A stretch of DNA of 5,813 nucleotides. Origin: Microcaldota archaeon. Lineage in GTDB: Archaea; Iainarchaeota; Iainarchaeia; JAADDC01. A program made the position numbers and the translations under genes. The stretch covers positions 1-5,813 of the forward strand of contig JALTNN010000034.1 in assembly GCA_027000685.1 (NCBI GenBank), written 5' to 3'. Positions 1-5,813 of the stretch are shown piece by piece (the first letter of the stretch is position 1; every line of letters begins with the position of its first letter). The notes under the pieces are model-generated. The model was not told the DNA's origin, ran no database searches, and saw nothing but the letters and a program-made list of their open reading frames with translations.

Positions 1-3000
1 TATTATCGTTGTTCCTATGGCGTCGTGGTCATCACATTTAACAAAGCCTGTTGCATCTATCTTACAGGTATTATCTACACCACAAACATAGTCATTCCAT
101 TCACATGTATCGTTCTCGGTATCTACAACTACGCTATCTGGACAGTCAGCGTCTGAGGTGCAACCGCCGAGAACCTGGAGCTCTGTGGATGAGGTACCGA
201 CGTTTTCAGATACATCCGTTGCATTACACTCAATGGTGTGGGTGCCCGCATTGTCCGGCGTAAAGTCATAGGTACAGGTGCCCGAGGAAGACAAAGCGAA
301 GGGACAGTGGTTTACCTCCGAGCCGTCGATGTAGATGTTGATCTCCCTCAGTCCGCCCGCGTCTTCGGCGGTGCAGGTAATATTGAATGTTGTACCAATC
401 GTTCCGGTGGTGGGTGATACCTCGAGCGTAACTTGGGGAGGAGCCGTATCTGTTATATTAGGTGGTGCAGATACCACAACAGTGGCCCAGTTGATCTCAA
501 CGTGGCACTCCGTCTCGGTACAGAGCATGCCCTCCGAAGAGAGGACGTCGCCCACCCTCTTCCAGCTTACGTCTGTGAAGGAGCTCGAGACGTCCTCCAC
601 GCTCACCGGTCCCACACAGTTGCACTCGGTTTCACTACCAATACAGTACAGTCCGGTGGGCGGGTTGCTGCAGTTGCCCGAGAGGACGAACGCGTTCCAG
701 TCGAGGATGTAGTAGGAGTCCTCTGTTGATATGTAAACACCGTAGATGTTCCCCTCCCTCTGGAGGACGTTCTCGACGCGGGCGCCCGTAAGCGTGGCAT
801 CGTCCCGTATCTTCAGGGCGAAGAGATAGTCCGTGTAGAAGCGGCCGATGTCAGCGAAGGCGTCCGCACACCCGCCCGTGGATGTGGCGGGACAGCTCCC
901 CACCCCGAGGATCACCCTTCCCCTGTCCACGTTCACGTCGCTCACGTCCACACATACACCGGTGAGGAGGTTACCGCTCGGAGACACCCCCGAGACGTTG
1001 AGCTCCACTGTTAGGGGGAGCACGGGATCCCTGACCTCGAGGGCGTATGTGTCACCCGTCGTGTAGACGTCCACGCCCGGAGCCGTGTTGACGTCGTCGG
1101 GGGACAGGAGTAGCAGGTAGTTTAGTTCAAGCCTGCCGTCGGAGTACAGGTAGAGCCCGCTCAGGACACCCCTCACCTTTTCCACCGTGTCGATCTTGGA
1201 GAGGTCACAGCCGATCCCTCCACATGCCGCGTCATACAGGGTTTCATAGACGAGCCACAGGAGCTGGTAGATGTCGCCGAGGGCCGACCTGAAGACGTCC
1301 TTCTCCAGGGCAATTATGCCGAGCTCGGCGTCGGGGTCGAACGAGGGGACTTCGATGACACCTGCCGCCGTGTCCGCGTTGTAGAACTCGTGGAAGAACA
1401 GGGACTCGGCGTAACACTCACCGGCCCCCGTCACGCACATCGGTGTCACGGAGACGGAGCTGTCGGTACCTCTGAACACCCCGTCGTCGTCGAGCAGGAA
1501 CACCCTCACGGGCACCGTATCATTACAAATACCCTCAGGACACCTCATGGGGAACGGGAGACCCTCCTTCAACCTCCCCGCGCTCGTCACCACGTTCAGC
1601 TCCGTGCAGCCAGATCCTCCGCCTGGAACGAGCTTGACCCCTACCCTGTCATAGGTCTCCGGGAGCCTCCACCTCACGGTTCTCTCGCCGGCGAGTTCCA
1701 CGAGTACCTGAGCAGTGTCCACGAGGGTCTCAACACCGCTGAACTCCCTCCCGCCCACGTACAGGGTGTACGTGAATTTGTAGGGGGCCAAAGAGGCCGG
1801 CCTCAGGTATACCCTGCCGCTACCCTGCTCGATGGTGAACTCCTCCCTGTCCCAGTTGACGTCCAGCGTGGCGGGGAGGGCGCCTCCACCCCAGGAGCAG
1901 CTCGAGCTCAGCACCACGTCGGCCACGAGCTCGTCGCCAGAGGGAGTGAACGTGATGGAGTGGGAGACGTCGCAGCACTCCAGTCCAGAAACCTGAGCAC
2001 TCACCTCAGGCGACTGCCACGGCTCGCCGTCGACGGAGACATCAAAAACCGCTGGCACCTCTGTGGTCTCGGTGAGGGCCGGAGTGGGGACCGTGACAGC
2101 GTACTCGACCTGGAGTACCCCACCCCTTGGGACGGTGACGGGACCCGAGCTGTAACTCTTCCCGCCCACAGACAGCCTGAGCGTCCCCTCTTCCCTGCTA
2201 TAGGGTGTGACGTCCACCTCGACGTCTACGTCGCAGCCGTTCACTACGTTGAACTCGAAGGTGACGGAGCATCCCTCCACAATCTTTTCAATGTTAGAGA
2301 GCTTCACACATTCAAACGGGCTCCCGAAGGCAAACTGCGTCTCGACGACCTTGGTGCCCACATACACCCCGCCCATGTAGACGTTGAACTCCACGGGGAG
2401 CTTAGAGTTCAGGCCGAGACACCTCTCACCTCCCCACTCGATGATCATATCCGCTTCTTTCCTGTCGTAAGCACCCAGCGTCACACTGTCGAGCGTGAAC
2501 CTCATGTTACAGTCCTGATAAACGTAGGAAGTGCTCACGGTGAAGGGCGCGAGGGACTCAAGGGATACGGTCACGGTGTTATTGCCCTCCGCTAGCGAGA
2601 TGAGGGGCGGTAGCTCTATGAATAGGTCGTCGATTGATGCTGCTTGGAGGAGCTTGCTCGCACTCTCGTATCCGAGGGCCTCCGCTTCCACAGTTATCTC
2701 GTCGCACGCGGGCGTGACCGTGAAGATCACGGAGCCCGCGTTTGTTGTCTGGGGCGTCCCCACGGGCTCCCCCGTTTCACAAATTAGCTTCACCGTCACC
2801 GGGAGCTGGGGCGTCCGCCCCTCCTCGTCCGTTATAGTTACGTAGATATTGTTCTGCACGTCCCTCAGGAAGTAGGGATCTGGGAGCTTCTTCATGTCTT
2901 TCCCTGTCTTCCCGACCTTCACCTCTACCGTTAGGAGCAGAGGACCGAGGTCGGGGATGTAAACGGACCACGAGCCGAACTCCACGTCCTCGAGGAGGAC

Positions 3001-5421
3001 AGTTCCTGCCTTGACGAGTGCACCGATGACGTACCCAGCCTCCTTCATCGGGGTGAACTCGTACGTGATTTCCGTGAACTCTCCGGGCACCGCCACTCCA
3101 GACGCCACAACGGACACTTCACCGGATGACACGTCCTTCATGTAGAGCTCCACCGTGAGCTCCTCATCCGTGAGGGGTGACACAACGAGTTCCAGTTTAT
3201 AGTTCCTGTTTAGCTTCAGGTAGTCGTCGTACGTGACCTCTGCTCCTGTGTTGACGTCCACAACTTTGAAGGAGTAACAGATATACTCGGAACATGTGAG
3301 CTCCATCCCGACGGGCACGCTACCTTCAGAGACCGCTTCGTCGAGGGAGTACGTGAAGTAATAAACTGTCTCGGAGAAGGCGAGAGGCACCTTTATCTTC
3401 ACCATCACGTCCTCTATCACCGTACCCTCCGTGTCATCGAGCTCAACCTCTACCCTGTACTCGTCCATTGAGGAGGGTTCGGGTAGTACCGATAGCACCT
3501 TGACGCCCAGCGCAGGATCCGACTCGAAGCCGAACTTTGCCGGCCCTTCCCTCGTCACCCTGAAGACGAGCCAGTACTCCCTGCCCCTCTCGAGAGAGCT
3601 CACCCACTCCCCGTCATCGTTCTTCACGCCGATGAACTCCACGTTCCTCTCTGTCTTCGGGATGTCTATTGAGACTTCGTAGCTCTTTGCCCCCGGCGGT
3701 ATGTACTCCGGCCCATGGACGAAGGTCACTTCGCCCCCGCCCCGGAGGAACGTCACCCTGAAGAGGACGGAGAGCCCGGCGGGGAGCTCCAGCTCTGCTA
3801 CACCATCCGCATCCGTTACAGCCTCTCCAAGGAACCTCCCACCGGAGCTCACCGCCCTGACCCTTGCCGCCATGACGGGAATCCCTTCCTCCGTCACCTC
3901 CACGGTCACTGCCACCTTGTCCGGCACGAGGTAGACCGTGACGTCCGTCGTTTCATCCTTCACCACCTCGAAGGGCTCGGACTCTGCCACGATGCTCTGG
4001 AACTCCGCCACCGCCACGTAGGTTCCAACTGGTACCTCCTCAAAGAGAACCCTGCCGAACGAGTTCGTCGTGTCGGACAGGCCCATCTCTGTGCCGTCCT
4101 CTTTAACGAGATAGACAGTGGCGTTGGGGACGGGCTCCTCCCTCTGGTCGTATACGATGACCCGCACGGTTCCCTTCTGTATCACCTTCTTGAGGGCGAC
4201 CTTCACTTCCTCCCCGGTGCACGCCTTGCCCGTTGCGGACTCGTAGCCTTCCTTCATCACGGTGTATGTCCCGCACCCCGAGGAGGAGAGGTTGAACGTC
4301 ACCCTGCCCTTCTCGTCTGTCAGATAGCTTATCACGTCGTCTCCAAACGTGAGCTTGACCTCTGCCTGAAGGGGTGCTCCGTTCTCGTCCGTGATCTTGA
4401 ACACGATGCTAAAGATCTCCTCGGGAACCTCCACAACCACCTCGTGGGAAACGTACGTGCTCGACACAACGAGCGTCTTCCCCTGGACGACCGGGACGGT
4501 CACCTCCCTCGTCCCCACCCTCGTCCTCACAGACGTTATGGTGTAGGCACCGTATGCGAGGGTTGTCGTCCCCACACCGTTGGCAATCCTCACCGTGTAC
4601 CTGCTCAGGGAGGAACCTGCCGCAGCGAGATAGACGTAGCCTGTAAAGGGCTCGTCGTAGTCTTTGTACCTCACGTTAAAGGTAACAGTTGCCGTCTTCG
4701 TGGCGACTTCCTCGTACCCCTCGCCGCTCCTTTCCAACGTCAGTCTCACGGTGGACGGGAGGTCTTCCACATCCCCGTACCTCTTCCGGGCAGTCGCGTA
4801 TCCCTCAGCACCCGCCTCGAACTCTATCTCCGAGTCCTTGCTCACGATAATACAGCCGCTCGTGGGTGCAGTTGCGAAACACAGGGTGAACGCGCTTCCC
4901 TCCTCGGAGAACACCTCGTCACCGTCCACATAGACCCTGAGTGTTGCCTCCACCTCCCTTCCCCTTTCGTCCTTAACGTAAACCTTCGTATCATACCTCC
5001 TCGGTTCGAGGACCACGATAAGACCGTTCTCCACCCTTTTCACGGCCGTCTTCCTGTAGCCCGCGAATGACACACGGATCAACTCAACGTTTCTTCCCGC
5101 TACTTCCACCGTCCCGTCCGGCCCGGTCGTGAGCTCCCTCTCCACGCCGTCCACGAGAAGGACGACATTGACGCCCTCAAGCGGGTTACCCTTGGCATCC
5201 TTGAACACTATCACCTGCTTCGGGACGGCGAAGGCGTTGTAGGCAATGAAGCCTACCCCCGCGAGCACGAGGACGAGGAGGCCGAGTGCTATGTAGAACG
5301 TGTTTATTCCCTTCGACTCCAACGGCCCCACGATATTTTCAACTGGCACGCCCCTCTCCATAAGCCAGTCAAGAAAACCGTAGTACTTGTCCTCGAGCTT
5401 CGCGAGGATACCGGAAAGCAT
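1..5421 (-). CDS. Giant membrane-anchored multidomain surface protein with carboxypeptidase-regulatory/Ig-like repeats (C-terminus beyond window)
   Basis: This frame runs 1807 codons with no stop and leaves the window in phase, so the C-terminus is missing. The ATG at 5421 is the only usable start: an in-frame TGA lies at 5457-5455, with no ATG, GTG or TTG between them. Residues 1-40 form a helical, charged cytoplasmic head, and residues 41-65 are a single hydrophobic anchor (FYIALGLLVLVLAGVGFIAY), so topology should be N-in, C-out. About 70-590 holds six tandem carboxypeptidase-regulatory/Ig-like domains, recognisable by D-x-x-G-x-P-L-x-G/A, a T-x-x-x-G-x-V turn and an ending GY (for example near 70-140, 331-412, 415-498 and 500-588). 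Another such domain lies near 826-928. Cysteine-paired beta modules span about 960-1240, a helical insert 1358-1430, an Ig/adhesin-like domain 1660-1752 and a six-cysteine module 1754-1796. About ten N-x-S/T sequons fit a glycosylated exterior. I see no enzyme active site. An adhesin, S-layer-associated or cell-contact role is inference; the reading frame itself is certain. Confidence 0.95.
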   Translation of the reverse strand, partial: MLSGILAKLEDKYYGFLDWLMERGVPVENIVGPLESKGINTFYIALGLLVLVLAGVGFIAYNAFAVPKQVIVFKDAKGNPLEGVNVVLLVDGVERELTTGPDGTVEVAGRNVELIRVSFAGYRKTAVKRVENGLIVVLEPRRYDTKVYVKDERGREVEATLRVYVDGDEVFSEEGSAFTLCFATAPTSGCIIVSKDSEIEFEAGAEGYATARKRYGDVEDLPSTVRLTLERSGEGYEEVATKTATVTFNVRYKDYDEPFTGYVYLAAAGSSLSRYTVRIANGVGTTTLAYGAYTITSVRTRVGTREVTVPVVQGKTLVVSSTYVSHEVVVEVPEEIFSIVFKITDENGAPLQAEVKLTFGDDVISYLTDEKGRVTFNLSSSGCGTYTVMKEGYESATGKACTGEEVKVALKKVIQKGTVRVIVYDQREEPVPNATVYLVKEDGTEMGLSDTTNSFGRVLFEEVPVGTYVAVAEFQSIVAESEPFEVVKDETTDVTVYLVPDKVAVTVEVTEEGIPVMAARVRAVSSGGRFLGEAVTDADGVAELELPAGLSVLFRVTFLRGGGEVTFVHGPEYIPPGAKSYEVSIDIPKTERNVEFIGVKNDDGEWVSSLERGREYWLVFRVTREGPAKFGFESDPALGVKVLSVLPEPSSMDEYRVEVELDDTEGTVIEDVMVKIKVPLAFSETVYYFTYSLDEAVSEGSVPVGMELTCSEYICYSFKVVDVNTGAEVTYDDYLKLNRNYKLELVVSPLTDEELTVELYMKDVSSGEVSVVASGVAVPGEFTEITYEFTPMKEAGYVIGALVKAGTVLLEDVEFGSWSVYIPDLGPLLLTVEVKVGKTGKDMKKLPDPYFLRDVQNNIYVTITDEEGRTPQLPVTVKLICETGEPVGTPQTTNAGSVIFTVTPACDEITVEAEALGYESASKLLQAASIDDLFIELPPLISLAEGNNTVTVSLESLAPFTVSTSYVYQDCNMRFTLDSVTLGAYDRKEADMIIEWGGERCLGLNSKLPVEFNVYMGGVYVGTKVVETQFAFGSPFECVKLSNIEKIVEGCSVTFEFNVVNGCDVDVEVDVTPYSREEGTLRLSVGGKSYSSGPVTVPRGGVLQVEYAVTVPTPALTETTEVPAVFDVSVDGEPWQSPEVSAQVSGLECCDVSHSITFTPSGDELVADVVLSSSCSWGGGALPATLDVNWDREEFTIEQGSGRVYLRPASLAPYKFTYTLYVGGREFSGVETLVDTAQVLVELAGERTVRWRLPETYDRVGVKLVPGGGSGCTELNVVTSAGRLKEGLPFPMRCPEGICNDTVPVRVFLLDDDGVFRGTDSSVSVTPMCVTGAGECYAESLFFHEFYNADTAAGVIEVPSFDPDAELGIIALEKDVFRSALGDIYQLLWLVYETLYDAACGGIGCDLSKIDTVEKVRGVLSGLYLYSDGRLELNYLLLLSPDDVNTAPGVDVYTTGDTYALEVRDPVLPLTVELNVSGVSPSGNLLTGVCVDVSDVNVDRGRVILGVGSCPATSTGGCADAFADIGRFYTDYLFALKIRDDATLTGARVENVLQREGNIYGVYISTEDSYYILDWNAFVLSGNCSNPPTGLYCIGSETECNCVGPVSVEDVSSSFTDVSWKRVGDVLSSEGMLCTETECHVEINWATVVVSAPPNITDTAPPQVTLEVSPTTGTIGTTFNITCTAEDAGGLREINIYIDGSEVNHCPFALSSSGTCTYDFTPDNAGTHTIECNATDVSENVGTSSTELQVLGGCTSDADCPDSVVVDTENDTCEWNDYVCGVDNTCKIDATGFVKCDDHDAIGTTII

Positions 5422-5443
5422 TCTGCATATATTAATTGCGTCA

Positions 5444-5454
5444 CCATATAAAAA
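5444..5454 (-). promoter_or_regulatory. TATA-like promoter element of the surface-protein gene
   Basis: Read on the minus strand this is TTTTTATATGG, centred about 28 bases upstream of the ATG at 5421. Archaeal transcription usually starts about 25 bases downstream of the TATA box centre, which would put the first transcribed base within a few bases of the ATG. No Shine-Dalgarno sequence lies at the right distance: the only candidate, GGTGA at 5445-5441, is 19 bases away. The message is therefore probably leaderless or nearly so. The transcription start is inferred from spacing only. Confidence 0.55.
5447..5454 (+). promoter_or_regulatory. Possible TATA box of the rightward lipid-reductase gene
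   Basis: The plus strand reads TATAAAAA here, about 60-67 bases upstream of the proposed ATA start. Transcription would begin near 5475, leaving a leader of about 40 bases that carries the ribosome binding site. It overlaps the minus-strand element, so the two divergent promoters may share or compete for one TBP site. A second A/T-rich stretch, ATATATTAAT at 5427-5436, is an alternative. No clear BRE was recognised. Confidence 0.35.
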
Positions 5455-5497
5455 TCAAGCGATGATGAGTGAATGGGCAGCCTGAAGGCTGATGAGA

Positions 5498-5506
5498 AGG
5501 AGGTGA
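5498..5506 (+). promoter_or_regulatory. Strong Shine-Dalgarno site that decides the start of the reductase gene
   Basis: AGGAGGTGA is a nine-base perfect complement to the conserved 3' end of archaeal 16S rRNA (AUCACCUCCU). The spacer GCTGAGC (7 bases) leads to ATA at 5514, which sits exactly where a start codon should be and gives the N-terminus expected for a Rossmann-fold flavoprotein. The in-frame CTG at 5508 is only one base beyond the site, which is too close, and TTG at 5518 is in another frame. Confidence 0.8.
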
Positions 5507-5513
5507 GCTGAGC

Positions 5514-5813
5514 ATATTTGCCGTCACCGTCGTTGGCGGGGATCTCGGCTCCTATATAGCCGGCGAGCTCGCCACCGAGGGCTGGAAGGTAGCCCTCTAC
5601 GAGAAGAACCCGCGTAGAAGAGTCGTGTGCGGAGGCCTCGTCAGCAACAGGACCGTTCTCGAATTTCCCGTTCTCGAGGAGTTCGCCGTCCACAGGATAG
5701 ACGGCGCGGTCGTCTCGTCGGGCGGAGAGGAGATTACCGTGGAGAGGAGGGGCGTCGCCTGGGTCCTCGACAGGGACGCGATGTTCAGGGGGCTCCTGGA
5801 GAGGGCCGAGAGC
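5514..5813 (+). CDS. FAD-dependent geranylgeranyl reductase family protein, N-terminal 100 codons (runs off right edge, ATA start)
   Basis: Members of this family use FAD to hydrogenate the isoprenoid chains of archaeal ether lipids at the membrane; related proteins act on prenyl diphosphates. The visible part starts with the beta strand FAVTVVGGDLGS, then helix YIAGELATEG and strand KVALYEKN, whose acidic residue is placed to bind the FAD ribose. Next come CGGLVSN at about residues 39-45, the CGG(L/G)(V/L)S signature of archaeal geranylgeranyl reductases, and the conserved-looking WVLDRDAMFRGLLERAES at the edge. The full family length is usually near 400 residues, so about three quarters is missing. 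The start is set by the ribosome binding site at 5498-5506. An in-frame TGA at 5493-5495 rules out a longer form, and the first canonical start (GTG, codon 38) would remove the FAD-binding fold. The glycine loop appears one residue short. Family assignment is firm; the exact substrate is not determinable here. Confidence 0.82.
   Translation, partial: MFAVTVVGGDLGSYIAGELATEGWKVALYEKNPRRRVVCGGLVSNRTVLEFPVLEEFAVHRIDGAVVSSGGEEITVERRGVAWVLDRDAMFRGLLERAES

Larger units (their letters stand above)
5422..5513. other. Divergent intergenic region
   Basis: The 92 bases between the two start codons go from A/T-rich near the surface-protein gene (5426-5456) to G-rich near the reductase gene. They contain the shared TATA-like element, the reductase ribosome binding site, and two tiny open frames on the plus strand: MMSEWAA at 5462-5485 and a 12-codon frame at 5473-5511 that ends two bases before the ATA. 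I found no clear inverted repeat or operator. Confidence 0.8.

Noticed and set aside
1390..2595. Long plus-strand open frame of about 401 codons
   Set aside because: It is also antisense to the surface-protein gene, with His/Arg/Pro-rich shadow composition, no promoter or ribosome binding site, and no recognisable family.
3715..5070. Long plus-strand open frame of about 451 codons
   Set aside because: It is antisense to the surface-protein gene. Its translation is rich in His, Arg and Pro with no domain logic, as expected from reading GC-rich codons backwards, while the minus frame gives coherent repeated domains.
1..5421. Possible CRISPR array or DNA-level tandem repeats within the long gene
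   Set aside because: The repetition is at the level of diverged protein domains only. I saw no regularly spaced identical DNA repeats.
5426..5428. ATG on the minus strand seven bases upstream of the chosen start of the surface protein
   Set aside because: It is in a different reading frame from the long open frame, so it cannot start that protein.
5625..5627. GTG codon as a canonical start for the reductase gene
   Set aside because: Starting at codon 38 would delete the whole FAD-binding strand-loop-helix and leave the strong ribosome binding site at 5498-5506 unexplained.
5304..5693. Minus-strand open frame of 129 codons across the intergenic region
   Set aside because: It overlaps the well-supported reductase gene on the opposite strand, covers the start of the surface protein in another frame, and has no recognisable domain.

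Overview
The window looks archaeal, and probably comes from a thermophile. The evidence is a lipid-reductase gene of the archaeal geranylgeranyl reductase type, an A/T-rich TATA-like element between two divergent genes, a 9-base match to the archaeal anti-Shine-Dalgarno sequence, and arginine encoded almost entirely by AGG. The large protein has features I associate with DPANN-type archaea such as Aenigmarchaeota: a short cytoplasmic helical head, one membrane anchor, a long extracellular beta-sandwich array, and a CxxDxDCP cysteine module. That lineage guess is inference only.

Positions 5421 down to 1 on the minus strand form one uninterrupted reading frame of 1807 codons that runs off the left edge without a stop. 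It encodes a giant membrane-anchored cell-surface protein. In order it has a cytoplasmic N-terminus of about 40 residues, one transmembrane helix, six carboxypeptidase-regulatory/Ig-like domains, further beta domains, a set of cysteine-paired beta modules, a helical insert, a Ca-adhesin-like Ig domain and a six-cysteine module at the window edge. The base composition drops in the last coded 120 bases.

Positions 5422-5513 are a compact divergent intergenic region. It holds an A/T-rich promoter element usable in both directions and a very strong ribosome binding site for the rightward gene.

Positions 5514-5813 on the plus strand hold the first 100 codons of an FAD-dependent geranylgeranyl-reductase-family protein, cut by the right edge. 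Two things are odd: the only well-placed start codon is ATA, and the dinucleotide-binding glycine loop is one residue short. The two genes share no obvious pathway beyond both concerning the cell envelope (surface protein and membrane lipid saturation). They are transcribed divergently, so they are not one operon.

I saw no RNA genes, mobile elements, CRISPR arrays or clear terminators. Long open frames on the plus strand between 1 and 5100 are antisense shadows of the surface-protein gene.
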